From Okeania sp. SIO2C9 (GTDB lineage Bacteria; Cyanobacteriota; Cyanobacteriia; Cyanobacteriales; Microcoleaceae): a DNA stretch of 64,000 bases. Each line of letters begins with the position of its first letter. The stretch's first letter is position 1. Positions 1 through 8,824 of the stretch are shown one piece after another. The stretch covers positions 1 to 64,000 of the forward strand of contig NZ_JAAHGO010000027.1 of assembly GCF_010672455.1 (NCBI RefSeq), written 5' to 3'. Under the pieces are notes generated by a model, which saw only the letters and a program-made list of their open reading frames with translations, had not been told where the DNA came from and did no database searches. Position numbers and translations under genes: made by a program.

Positions 1-1495
1 TTAATGAATGAAGCAAGTATTTGTTATAAGTGTTCCGGAACAGTATTGGTCTTAAATATTTTTGTCTGATTAAAGTTTTGAACATTTTTCCTCCTAATCA
101 TCAGCTATGAGCATTTGAGAATTTGAGAATTTGAGCTTTTTAATGAATGAAGCAAGTATTTGTTATAAGTGTTCCGGAACAGTATTGGTCTTAAATATTT
201 TTGTCTGATTAAAGTTTTGAACATTTTTCCTCCTAATCATCAGCTATGAGCATTTGAGAATTTGAGCTTTTTAATGAATGAAGCAAGTATTTGTTATAAG
301 TGTTCCGGAACAGTATTGGTCTTAAATATTTTTGTCTGATTAAAGTGTTGAAAATTTTTCCTCCTAATCATCAGCTATGAGCATTTGAGCAATTGAGAAT
401 TTGAGCTTTTTAATGAATGAAGCAAGTATTTGTTATAAGTGTTCCGGAACAGTATTGGTCTTAAATATTTTTGTCTGATTAAAGTGTTGAAAATTTTTCC
501 TCCTAATCATCAGCTATGAGCATTTGAGAATTTGAGAATTTGAGCTTTTTAATGAGTGAAGCAAGCATTGGTTATAAGTGTTCCGGAACAGTATTGGTCT
601 TAAATATTTTTGTCTGATTAAAGTGTTGAACATTTTTCCTCCTAATCATCAGCTATGAGCATTTGAGCAATTGAGAATTTGAGCTTTTTAATCAATGAAG
701 CAAGTATTGGTTATAAGTGTTCCGGAACAGTATTGGTCTTAAATATTTTTGTCTGATTAAAGTTTTGAACATTTTTTCTCCTAATCATAAGCTATGAGCA
801 TTTTAGAATCTGAGAATTTGATAATTTCAGCTTTTTAATGAATGAAGCAAGTATTTGTTATAAGTGTTCCGGAACAGTATTGGTCTTAAATATTTTTGTC
901 TGATTAAAGTTTTGAACATTTTTTCTCCTAATCATAAGCTATGAGCATTTTAGAATCTGAGAATTTGATAATTTCAGCTTTTTAATGAATGAAGCAAGTA
1001 TTTGTTATAAGTGTTCCGGAACAGTATTGGTCTTAAATATTTTTGTCTGATTAAAGTGTTGAAAATTTTTCCTCCTAATCATAAGTTATGAGCATTTTAG
1101 AATCTGAGAATTTGAGCTTTTTAATCAATGAAGCAAGCATTGGTTATAAGTGTTCCGGAACAGTATTGGTCTTAAATATTTTTGTCTGATTAAAATTTTG
1201 AACATTTTTCCTCCTAATCATCAGCTATGAGCATTTGAGCAATTGAGAATTTGAGCTTTTTAATGAGTGAAGCAAGCATTGGTTATAAGTGTTCCGGAAC
1301 AGTATTGGTCTTAAATATTTTTGTCTGATTAAAGTTTTGAACATTTTTTCTCCTAATCATAAGCTATGAGCATTTTAGAATCTGAGAATTTCAGCTTTTT
1401 AATGAATGAAGCAAGTATTTGTTATAAGTGTTCCGGAACAGTATTGGTCTTAAATATTTTTGTCTGATTAAAGTTTTGAAAATTTTTCCTCCTAT
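1..1495. repeat. Tandem array of a ~139 bp unit, 11 copies
   Basis: Eleven direct copies run off the left edge of the window. Each contains the perfect 12-bp palindrome TGTTCCGGAACA, starting at 31, 170, 301, 440, 579, 719, 865, 1012, 1151, 1290 and 1429, so the period is 131-147 bp and most often 139. Length differences come mainly from an 8-bp GAGAATTT-like subunit present one to three times per copy. The conserved core follows the palindrome and ends in TTTTTCCTCC. No long ORF crosses the array. A diverged half copy lies at about 1590-1636, directly upstream of recJ. Confidence 0.95.
105..224 (-). CDS. Example of a repeated mini-ORF with strong SD (speculative)
   Basis: On the minus strand the array unit reads AGGAGG, four A, then ATG, and an open frame of about 38-40 codons beginning MFKTLIRQKYLRP. 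In this copy the frame is 39 codons and ends in TAG. In shorter units the stop overlaps the AGGAGG of the next unit. Seven of the eleven copies keep ATG; the others read ATT at that position. I recognise no family. The AGGAGG could be a by-product of the repeat, so this is recorded as a possibility only. Confidence 0.2.
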   Translation of the reverse strand: MFKTLIRQKYLRPILFRNTYNKYLLHSLKSSNSQILKCS

Positions 1496-1842
1496 AATAT
1501 AGTTTCTGTTTAGATGGGGTGGGTTCATCTCAATTTAATGTTGAGCAATTAATTTAACGCCGAACCTGCCCCTACTATTACAATATTCAATATTGTTGTC
1601 TGATTAGATTGTCGAACATTTTTCCTCCTAATAATTATGACTCTGAATATCAACAATTTAATAAATCAACTTATTCATCTTTTGATTTTTGGTTTAATAC
1701 TCTGCCGTCTACACGGTGTTTACAAACTTGTTGGGGTTTGACTCCCCGTCCACTTTTTCCTTCTTCCTTCTTCCTCCCCTCCTTTCAAAGGCAAGGGGGG
1801 ATGCCTTCTTCCTTCTTCCTTCTTCCCTCTTCCTTCTTCAAT
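1496..1842. repeat. recJ 5' region: half array copy, R7 unit and STRR
   Basis: About 1590-1636 resembles the 3' half of the upstream array unit. About 1691-1750 is an inverted copy of the dispersed unit R7 (a run of the type GGGTTTAATACCCC...CCGTCTACACGGTGTT...GGGGTTTGAGTCCCC). It is followed by TTCTTCC heptads that end at the recJ start codon. No Shine-Dalgarno motif is visible in this leader. Confidence 0.75.
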
Positions 1843-4038
1843 ATGCAAAATAATTTCTCCCTTCCACCAAAACAGCAAAACCTACCTAACCAAAGATGGC
1901 TAATATATCCAGAACAACCAGAAATAACTAAAGGACTAGCCAAAACTCTAGAAATATCACCCCTAATTGCCCAGACATTAATTAACCGGGATATTTCTAC
2001 TATAGAGCAAGCACAAGCATTTTTGGACCCTGAGTCAATAAAACTACCTCTACCAATACAAGAATTTCCTGACTTAGATATTAGTCTCAACTTATTACAA
2101 GCTACAATTTCTCAACAACAAAAAATTGCTATTTGTGGTGACTATGACGCAGATGGCATGACCAGCACTGCTTTATTGTTGCGCGCTCTCAAACATCTAG
2201 GGGCAAAAGTTGACTATGCTATTCCTAGTCGAATGCAGGAAGGTTATGGCATCAATCAACGTATTGTTGAGGAGTTTCATCAGGAAGGAGTAAGTCTCAT
2301 CCTGACTGTAGATAATGGTATTGCTGCTTATGAACCTATTGCTAGAGCAAGGGAATTAGGTGTAAATGTCATTATCACTGACCACCACGACATTCCACCG
2401 CAACTACCACCAGCTCACGCTATCCTCAATCCCAAACTTATTTCGGAAACTTCTCCTTATCGCGGTGTGGCAGGAGTGGGGGTTGCTTACATTTTGGCAG
2501 TATCTCTTGCGCAACGTTTGGGAAAACACCAAGGTTTAATTAAGCCACTTTTGGAATTATTCACCTTGGGTACTATTGCTGACTTGGCACCTTTAACTGG
2601 AGTAAACCGTCGCCTGGTGAAACGGGGGTTACAATATTTGCCTCACTCTCAGTTAGCAGGAGTGCAAGCATTAATTCAGGTATCTGGTGTTAAAGCGAGG
2701 GAAGAAGGAAGAGGGAAGAAGGAAGAAGGAAGAGGGAAGAGGGAAGAGGGAACTTATCAAGAAGGAAGAGGGAAGAAGGAAGAGGGAAGAGAGAAGAGGG
2801 AAGAGGGAACTCAAACGCCAATCAATTTTCAACACCCTATAGATGGCGGGGTATTAAACACAAAATCAAAAGATAATCAAAAATCTCTTAAACCTGATGA
2901 TATTGGTTTTCGCCTTGGTCCCCGCATCAATGCAGTGGGACGTATTGCTGACCCACAAATTGTGATTGAACTTTTGACGACTGATGATATGGGAATAGCT
3001 TTGGAAAGGGCGATGCAATGTGAAGAAATTAATCAGCAACGACAACTGTTATGTGAGGAAATTGAACAAGAGGCGATCGCTTGGTGCGAGTCAAGTCAGA
3101 TAAATTTACAGGAGGAAAGGGTTTTAGTGGTGGTGCAACCGGGATGGCATCATGGTGTTATTGGTATTGTTGCTTCTCGGTTGGTGGAGCGTTATGGGGT
3201 GCCTGTTTTTATTGGCACTTATGAGGAGGAGGGGGAAGAAATAATTCGTGGTTCTGCTCGTGGCATTCCTGAGTTTCATGTTTTTGAGGCGTTACAATTT
3301 TGCGATGAGCTATTAGGAAAGTATGGTGGTCATAGAGCGGCTGGTGGTTTTTCTTTTTCGGCAGAAAATTTGGATAAGTTTCGTTCTTGTCTGAGTGAGT
3401 TTGCTCATCAATGTTTAGAAATTCAGCATCTAAAACCGTTAATTAGTATTGATGCGGAGGCAGAAATTAAGGAATTAAATTTTGACCTTTATCGTCAAAT
3501 AGATTTACTTCATCCCTGCGGAATTGAAAATAAAGACCCTGTGTTTTGGAGTCGGAATGTCAAAATTTCTGAACAAAGAATTGTGGGTAAGGGGCATATT
3601 AAATTAACTTTAATTGAGGGGGAAATAATTCAGGCGATCGCTTGGCGTTGGGGCGATTATTTTCCTTTACCTTCGGTGGTAGATATTGCTTATAAAATGC
3701 GGGAAAATACTTGGAATGGTCAGAGTAATATTGAGTTGGAATTATTAGGAGTACGTTTGCCAATGGAAGTTTCTAGGAATTCACAAACTTCACCTCAAAA
3801 TTTTCCTCAAAAAGTAGAATTTTATTATAATAATCGTCCTTATACTTGCAGTCTTTATCAAATGGGAGATGTGAAGGAGTTAAGAATTAGAAATTCCCGT
3901 GGAGAAGTATTAGCAATTCAACAGGGACAAAAAATAGGTTTGTTAGGTAAAACTCGTAATAATGCCAAGCAAGTAAATGTTACGGATGCTCGTTTTTTTA
4001 ATTTAGTTAAAGCAGCTATGAGTGCTTTAAAGTTATAA
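1843..4038 (+). CDS. recJ: Single-stranded-DNA-specific exonuclease RecJ
   Basis: RecJ degrades single-stranded DNA 5' to 3' in recombination and mismatch repair. The DHH-family motifs are present: GDYDADGMTST, TVDNGI and TDHHDIP in the N-terminal half, then GFRLGPRINAVGR and the DHHA1 motif GGHRAAGGFSF, with an OB-like C-terminus. I start at the ATG at 1843 (MQNNFSLPPK; 731 residues). An in-frame TTG at 1609 would add 78 residues translated from repeat DNA. Residues ~286-343 (REEGRGKKEEG... to NTKSKDNQK) are a translated heptad STRR plus an R7 unit, inserted between conserved blocks. A GGAAGAA STRR begins right after the stop codon. Confidence 0.95.
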   Translation: MQNNFSLPPKQQNLPNQRWLIYPEQPEITKGLAKTLEISPLIAQTLINRDISTIEQAQAFLDPESIKLPLPIQEFPDLDISLNLLQATISQQQKIAICGDYDADGMTSTALLLRALKHLGAKVDYAIPSRMQEGYGINQRIVEEFHQEGVSLILTVDNGIAAYEPIARARELGVNVIITDHHDIPPQLPPAHAILNPKLISETSPYRGVAGVGVAYILAVSLAQRLGKHQGLIKPLLELFTLGTIADLAPLTGVNRRLVKRGLQYLPHSQLAGVQALIQVSGVKAREEGRGKKEEGRGKREEGTYQEGRGKKEEGREKREEGTQTPINFQHPIDGGVLNTKSKDNQKSLKPDDIGFRLGPRINAVGRIADPQIVIELLTTDDMGIALERAMQCEEINQQRQLLCEEIEQEAIAWCESSQINLQEERVLVVVQPGWHHGVIGIVASRLVERYGVPVFIGTYEEEGEEIIRGSARGIPEFHVFEALQFCDELLGKYGGHRAAGGFSFSAENLDKFRSCLSEFAHQCLEIQHLKPLISIDAEAEIKELNFDLYRQIDLLHPCGIENKDPVFWSRNVKISEQRIVGKGHIKLTLIEGEIIQAIAWRWGDYFPLPSVVDIAYKMRENTWNGQSNIELELLGVRLPMEVSRNSQTSPQNFPQKVEFYYNNRPYTCSLYQMGDVKELRIRNSRGEVLAIQQGQKIGLLGKTRNNAKQVNVTDARFFNLVKAAMSALKL
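2697..2870 (+). repeat. In-frame STRR plus R7 unit inside recJ
   Basis: GGAAGAA/GGAAGAG heptads run from about 2697 to 2808. They are followed by an R7 unit (ACTCAAACGCCAATCAATTT... GGCGGGGTATTAAACAC) to about 2864. The same STRR-R7 pairing is intergenic elsewhere, e.g. after tmk. Translation gives a seven-residue period (EEGRGKK, EEGRGKR), because three heptads equal seven codons. Confidence 0.9.
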
Positions 4039-4400
4039 AAGAAGGAAGACGGAAGAGGGAAGAAGGAAGAAGGAAGAAACTAGATACAGCAAATTCCAAG
4101 TATATGAAATACAAATATGAAAAATTAAATTTTCCCAGTGCGAGCATCTTGCTCGCTTCGGGTTGTACCTCACCAAGGTGGAACTCGAACCCGCTGTAAT
4201 TTCCACTATCATTCTTCCTTTCTCCTGACTCCTGATATATAATCCGGTTATATAGTATATGTTTATAACTATACTTTAAGCCTTAAATCTCCCCTACTCC
4301 CCTACTCCCCGACTCCCCTACTCCCCCGAACTATATAATAAGTGTTCAACAGAATTTGATATGACTCCTGACTCCTGAAATTTTACAACTATTTAATCAA
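4039..4400. repeat. Intergenic: STRR, R1 MITE-like copy, CCCCTACT heptads
   Basis: Heptads of GGAAGAA type start one base after the recJ stop. An R1 element lies at 4085-4198, with TACAGC at the left end, GCTGTA at the right and a central GCGAGCATCTTGCTCGC hairpin. About 4290-4330 is a run of CTACTCCCC-type heptads. I see no gene. Confidence 0.8.
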
Positions 4401-5021
4401 ATGAATAATCAACTATTGAAAGAAAAATTACAAGCAACAATCAAAAATATTCAAACTAAGAATGATGGTTCTCCTGTAACGAATTTGAAGTTAGATAAAA
4501 CTTTAGTTGCAGAAATTGAACAGTTAACAATAGACTTAGAAAATCTTAATCCTCATCCTCAACCTCTCCGAAATGCTACTAATTTATTAGATGGAACTTG
4601 GCAATTGCAATACTCTACAGCTAGAGAAATTCGTTCTTTAGATTCCCTACCATTGGGTTTACAAGTAGGTAAAGTTTATCAAGTAATTGATGTTACTAAT
4701 AAAGTATTTTTTAATCAAGCTGAAGTACAACATCCTCTGAAGTTAATCTCAGGAAATGTAAAAGTAACTGCTAGTTTTGAACTAGCTATAGATAAATCTG
4801 GTTTAGCAGATAAACGCATCAATGTTTATTTTGATAAACGTTATTTGGCAATTGAGAAAATTGTGGGTATTAATACTCCCAAACTAAATCCTTTTAAAGT
4901 TGTAGCAGCTAATAATCCTCAAGGTAGAGTTGCTACATTAGATATTACTTATTTAGACGAAACTTTAAGAATTGGACGTGGAGGGGATGAAAGTTTATTT
5001 ATTTTGAATAAAGTTGTATAG
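4401..5021 (+). CDS. PAP/fibrillin-domain protein
   Basis: A 206-residue protein of the plastid-lipid-associated protein (fibrillin) family. These lipocalin-like proteins associate with thylakoid membranes and plastoglobules in plants and cyanobacteria. The family core is visible as LLDGTWQLQYSTAREIRSL, followed by the GLQVGKVYQVID stretch and a beta-rich second half that ends with LDETLRIGRGGDESLFIL. The N-terminal ~50 residues are helical and charged. There is no signal peptide or membrane segment. Which lipid or quinone it binds cannot be read from the sequence. The gene stands alone between repeats. Confidence 0.85.
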   Translation: MNNQLLKEKLQATIKNIQTKNDGSPVTNLKLDKTLVAEIEQLTIDLENLNPHPQPLRNATNLLDGTWQLQYSTAREIRSLDSLPLGLQVGKVYQVIDVTNKVFFNQAEVQHPLKLISGNVKVTASFELAIDKSGLADKRINVYFDKRYLAIEKIVGINTPKLNPFKVVAANNPQGRVATLDITYLDETLRIGRGGDESLFILNKVV

Positions 5022-5563
5022 GGGAAGAAAGAAGGTATTTCAGTTATCAGTTATCAGTTATCAGTTATCAGTACCGCTGCAATAAGGAGGTTTGAAATAT
5101 GGAATATTCTATTTTTTTTATCTCCTTATACCAATTTGAAAAAAGAATGTTCTGACAATTTTTCCGACTACCTCCTCTATAATTCCTATTTCTCCTGTCT
5201 CCTGTCTCCTACCCCTACTAAAAGACTTTTTCAGCAAACCCTAGTTATCTTGGACAGAAGTAAGAATGCGTTTAATTCTCTTGGACAGAAGGAAAAATCT
5301 AGAATTATAGCAATGAGCGCTGGTATATTTACAAATTGCAAGAAAGGCCAAATAGCTAAAAGTCTTATATTATCGGCAATTTATTCCCCCTTCCGGAGCT
5401 GTTGCTTTCCGGAGCTGTTGCCTGCGCACAGCGCTATATCTGAGTTTTAAACTTGATGATATTTCCTAACAGTAATGGCGACTGCTATAGGACCTAAAAT
5501 CTAAAACCTAGCACCTACCACCTAAAACCTAAAACCTAGCACCTACCATCTTAATTAAAAATC
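5022..5563. repeat. Intergenic: STRRs, partial R3, R2 MITE-like copy
   Basis: CAGTTAT heptads lie at about 5039-5072 and a partial R3 tail at about 5136-5250. R2 occupies 5306-5438, with terminal inverted repeats TATAGCAATGAGCGC and GCGCACAGCGCTATA. It is the reverse-orientation relative of the copy at 14997-15121. CCTAAAACCTA-type repeats follow at about 5500-5545. A 104-codon open frame across 5136-5450 consists only of these repeats. Confidence 0.8.
5306..5438 (-). mobile_element. R2 MITE-like element
   Basis: About 133 bp with imperfect 15-bp terminal inverted repeats (TATAGCAATG... / ...CAGCGCTATA). The interior matches the reverse complement of the element at 14997-15121, including the ATATTTACAAATTGCAAGAA and TAGCTAAAAG blocks. 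It encodes no protein. Confidence 0.75.
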
Positions 5564-5833
5564 ATGGAAGAGATATTAAAAAATTTACTATCACATAAAA
5601 ATGTCAAAATTAATAAAATAATTTCACCCCCTAATTTCGTCAGTGAAGAATTTATTCAAGATGAAGATGAATGGGTAACATTACTTCAAGGTTCCGCCAT
5701 ATTAGAAATCAATCAAAAAAACACAAAATTAGTCAAAGATAGTCATATTTTTATCCCCGCTAAAACCCCACATAAAATTATTTCAACAGATCCAAATATA
5801 GAAACAATTTGGCTTGCTATTCATATTTATTAG
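5564..5833 (+). CDS. Small cupin-domain protein
   Basis: Eighty-nine residues forming a single cupin_2-like barrel. The first cupin motif is approximated by DEWVTLLQGSAILEIN, and the second by DSHIFIPAKTPHKIIST, whose His fits a metal ligand. IETIWLAIH closes the barrel. Small cupins of this shape are common in cyanobacteria, and the substrate is unknown. The first motif lacks the usual HxH pair, so metal binding may be weak. A GGAAGAA STRR begins one base after the stop codon. Confidence 0.75.
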   Translation: MEEILKNLLSHKNVKINKIISPPNFVSEEFIQDEDEWVTLLQGSAILEINQKNTKLVKDSHIFIPAKTPHKIISTDPNIETIWLAIHIY

Positions 5834-6750
5834 CAGAAGGAAGAAGGAAGAAGGAAGAAGGAAGAAGAAATAAGGAAAAATTTTTGGTTGTCTGAGTTTT
5901 AAGCTTTTGATATGTATTAACCTTTCCTTCGACTGCTATATTTCTAATATCAAATATCATCTCTGATAAATAGGGCTTACTGATTAATTATAAAAGCATT
6001 GACATATAAATACTTTAGCCTTTTTTTGTCGAAAAAAGTGCCTGGTTTTCAGTCTAAAACGCTCAAAAAGTTAGTATTCTAGGCAAGAGTTGGGCAGAAA
6101 AATCACTCTTACAATTCTGACTCCTACTTCCTCTAAATTCCCCGTTCCTCCTGTCTCCTACTCCAGCAAAAAGACTTTCCATACGCAAACCCTAAATAAG
6201 GGAGTAGAGAGAATAGGGAATTTTGCTCTGGATAAGTTTTTTGTTTGCAGAGTGCGGAACTGAGTTATATCGCTAATTATCCGGACAGAATATAATACCT
6301 ATTCTCAAAAAAATGCTATGTTTAATTAAACTCTAAAAAAAATATTTTTCACACTTTACTCGGAAGTAATGGAGGAGCTATTTGTACTTCATAATTGAAT
6401 AATTGAGTCATTCTGCATTTTTTCTGTCTGATAGCAATTCCTCAAAATAATGCGATACTTATTGAACATTTCAGTTATTAAGTAATCAGCAAGGTTCAGG
6501 AATATTTTTAGCAATTTATTTCCATTAAATAAAGATATTTTATTCATTACAGCAGATTCCACCAAGCGTGAGATACACCTATCGCGGGCAAGATGCCCGC
6601 ACTACAAATATTTAATTGTTAATACTTTATACTTCTTATGGGAGGAATATGCTATATTTCCCTCCTCCCTAACCCCTACTCCCAAGAATATATGATAGCG
6701 TTTCTCAAACTAATAAGGTACACCTATCTTTATTTCTATTCTATTCTATT
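5834..6750. repeat. Intergenic 917 bp: STRR, R3, partial R1
   Basis: An STRR lies at 5835-5865. An R3 element occupies 5971-6194 (TAGGGCTTACTGATTAATTA at the left end, CAAACCCTAA at the right). A partial, inverted R1 copy spans 6548 to about 6625, with its GCGGGCAAGATGCCCGC hairpin. TTCTA pentamers and CCCTGTT heptads at 6733-6783 form the 3' end of the next gene. The rest, 6200-6545, is featureless AT-rich DNA. Confidence 0.75.
5971..6194 (+). mobile_element. R3 MITE-like element
   Basis: About 224 bp, related in sequence to 15695-15872 (truncated) and 51255-51489. Shared blocks are TAGGGCTTRCTGATTAA, TTTTTTTGTCGAAAAAAGTGC, GGCAGAAAAATC and CCTCTA(A)ATTCCCCGTTC. The ends (TAGGGCTTGC and, inverted, GCAAGCC in the best copy) suggest a non-autonomous transposon. 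Confidence 0.65.
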
Positions 6751-7731
6751 CTATTCTATTCCCTGTTCCCTGTTCCCTGTTCCCTTCTTTTGACTACAAT
6801 AAATACATAAAAACAAAAATAATCCCATTCCAACAATATACTTAAAAATATCAGGTACTAACGGACTAGGCGAGAAAAACCCCTCAATAATTCCAGCAAT
6901 AACTAACAACACCACAACACCAAGAACCAACTGTGCAGCTTGAAAACCATAAAACTTTAAAGCATCAATTCGAGCATATTTACCCGGAAATAAAATAGCT
7001 CTTGCTATTAATAAACCCGCCCCACCAGCCAAAAATATTGCAGGTAATTCTAAAGCACCATGAGGAAATACAAAAGCCCAAAAAGGAACAGCCAAATTAT
7101 GCTGACCAACTAGAGCGCCAATTGCCCCAATTAATAATCCATTAAATACCAACAAATAAACTGTATAAATACCCCCACTAATACCACCAGCTACTGCAGA
7201 AAAAGAAACCCGTAAATTATTAATCATAATATTAGTAGAAGCCATAGGTTCAACTCCTACTATTGACCCCATCCATAACTCTTGACGATCGCGTACCTGA
7301 GAAATCAAAGATTCTGGCACTATCAACGACATAAACACTGGGTCTTGCCAACTATACCACCAGGCCACCAACCCACCAACCAAAAAAAATGCCGTCGCCA
7401 CTGCCGTATAAGCCCAAGTTTTTTGCACCACTGCTGGAAACCCCCAACGACAAAACTCCCAAACTGCTTGCCATTCCTGCTTCTGGTTTCCCTGATAAAT
7501 TTGAGTGTAACCACGAGTGGTCAACCTCTGTAAATCTTGCTCCAGAATATTGCCCACTTGGTGAGTTTTAGCACGGGCAAAATCTGCCGATACAGAACGA
7601 TACAAACTGGCCATTTCTCTGATTTGAGCTGCTGGCAATGATTTTAATCCCTTTTTTTCTACTTGCTTTAATAAAGAGTCTAAATGTTGCCAATTTTTTT
7701 CTCTACGTCTAATCCAACGGTTAATATTCAT
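6751..7731 (-). CDS. Stage II sporulation protein M-like (SpoIIM/DUF95) membrane protein
   Basis: A 326-residue polytopic inner-membrane protein of the SpoIIM/DUF95 family. In non-sporulating bacteria these are of unknown function and often sit beside RDD-family proteins, as here. The N-terminal ~100 residues are soluble and charged; hydrophobic segments then start at TAVATAFFLVGGLVAWW and include a glycine-rich stretch near GGISGGIYTVYLLVFNGLL and a last helix at YIVGMGLFLFLCIY. The C-terminal KKGTGNREQGIE is a translated CCCTGTT STRR, and the stop codon comes from an adjoining TTCTA pentamer repeat. It is transcribed divergently from the paralogue array. Confidence 0.8.
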   Translation of the reverse strand: MNINRWIRRREKNWQHLDSLLKQVEKKGLKSLPAAQIREMASLYRSVSADFARAKTHQVGNILEQDLQRLTTRGYTQIYQGNQKQEWQAVWEFCRWGFPAVVQKTWAYTAVATAFFLVGGLVAWWYSWQDPVFMSLIVPESLISQVRDRQELWMGSIVGVEPMASTNIMINNLRVSFSAVAGGISGGIYTVYLLVFNGLLIGAIGALVGQHNLAVPFWAFVFPHGALELPAIFLAGGAGLLIARAILFPGKYARIDALKFYGFQAAQLVLGVVVLLVIAGIIEGFFSPSPLVPDIFKYIVGMGLFLFLCIYCSQKKGTGNREQGIE

Positions 7732-7812
7732 TAAGTTTTCCTAATAGCTACCTATAGCTAGCTTAAGATAAATATAAAATTTTCACTGCAAATAATTGAA
7801 ATAAATTTAGTT

Positions 7813-8757
7813 ATGTCTGAAAATTCAACAACACCAATTGAACTCCTGACTGTTGGGAATATTGTTAGTGCTGGTATGAGAATTTATCGAGACCATTTCC
7901 AGCCTTATTTTGGTGTAGCTATTCGAGCAACTTTATGGTCTTTTTTGCCATTTTTTGCTTTAATTCCCATACCTTTAATTTTGATTTATAGTCAAGCCAA
8001 TACTTCAAGTTTTTTATTATTAATTCCTGTATGGTTATTATTGTTTATTTATTGTTCGGCAAAGTCAATTGTTAATAATGCCATAATTGCTAGGTTAGTA
8101 TTCGGAGAGTTAGCTAATCAACCAGAAACTGTTCGTGAAGCTAGCCGTATTTTAAAACCTAAAATGTGGACTTTTTTCCTAGCATTTTTTCTATTGTCTT
8201 TAATTGGAATTGGAATTTGGCTGATTCTTTCTATTTTTATGGGAATTTTGGGTGGTATTATTGCTGGAATGGCAAATGCTGGTCAGCAAAATGTGGGAAC
8301 TATAGTTGTTTTAGCTTTAATTGGAATTGTTATTTTTATTATTGCCTTAGTTTTTATAATTCGATTATTAATTCGTTTTTTTGTTTTCGATCTGCCTTTA
8401 GCTGTGGAAGAAAATATCACAGCAACTAAAACTTTAGGACGTAGTTGGGAATTAACAAAAGGATATGTATGGCGAATTTTTGTGGTATTGTTCATCGCAA
8501 CTTTAGTGACAATACCAATTGGGATAATTGTACAAATTATTGCTGGAATACTCGAAAATATTCTGAAAGCAACTATTCCTGCTAACCCAACAGATGCAAG
8601 CTTTCAATTACTATTATTTATCATGGGATATAGTATTGGATTATTAAGTAATGTCTTCTTATTACCATTTTGGCAAGCTATAAAAGCTGTAGTTTATTAT
8701 GACCTCCGAACTCGTCGAGAAGGTATGGGTTTACAGTTAAGAAAACAAGATATTTAA
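7813..8757 (+). CDS. Polytopic membrane protein, GPDPase-membrane-like family, copy 1
   Basis: A 314-residue protein with about six hydrophobic segments. It resembles the glycerophosphoryl diester phosphodiesterase membrane-domain family, without the catalytic phosphodiesterase domain. Conserved landmarks shared by all copies are VGNIVSAGMRIYRDHF near the N-terminus, RLVFGELANQPETVREA, LPLAVEENITATKTLGRSWE and the C-terminus YYDLRTRREGMGLQLRKQDI. This copy is intact. It heads a run of five paralogues followed by an RDD gene. A role in membrane assembly or transport is only inferred from the SpoIIM/RDD neighbourhood. Confidence 0.7.
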   Translation: MSENSTTPIELLTVGNIVSAGMRIYRDHFQPYFGVAIRATLWSFLPFFALIPIPLILIYSQANTSSFLLLIPVWLLLFIYCSAKSIVNNAIIARLVFGELANQPETVREASRILKPKMWTFFLAFFLLSLIGIGIWLILSIFMGILGGIIAGMANAGQQNVGTIVVLALIGIVIFIIALVFIIRLLIRFFVFDLPLAVEENITATKTLGRSWELTKGYVWRIFVVLFIATLVTIPIGIIVQIIAGILENILKATIPANPTDASFQLLLFIMGYSIGLLSNVFLLPFWQAIKAVVYYDLRTRREGMGLQLRKQDI

Positions 8758-8824
8758 TTTTGTTGTAATAGGGTTATTCCAGTTATCAGTTATCAGTTAT
8801 CAGTTATCAGTTGCAAATTTAGCC

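Noticed and set aside
4170-4200. Possible tRNA T-arm (GGGTTCGAGTTCC on the minus strand)
   Set aside because: No acceptor, D or anticodon arm fits around it, and the sequence is the end of an R1 element. I found no tRNA or rRNA gene in the window.
5136-5450. 104-codon plus-strand open frame
   Set aside because: It consists of a partial R3 and an R2 element and has no ribosome site or family resemblance.
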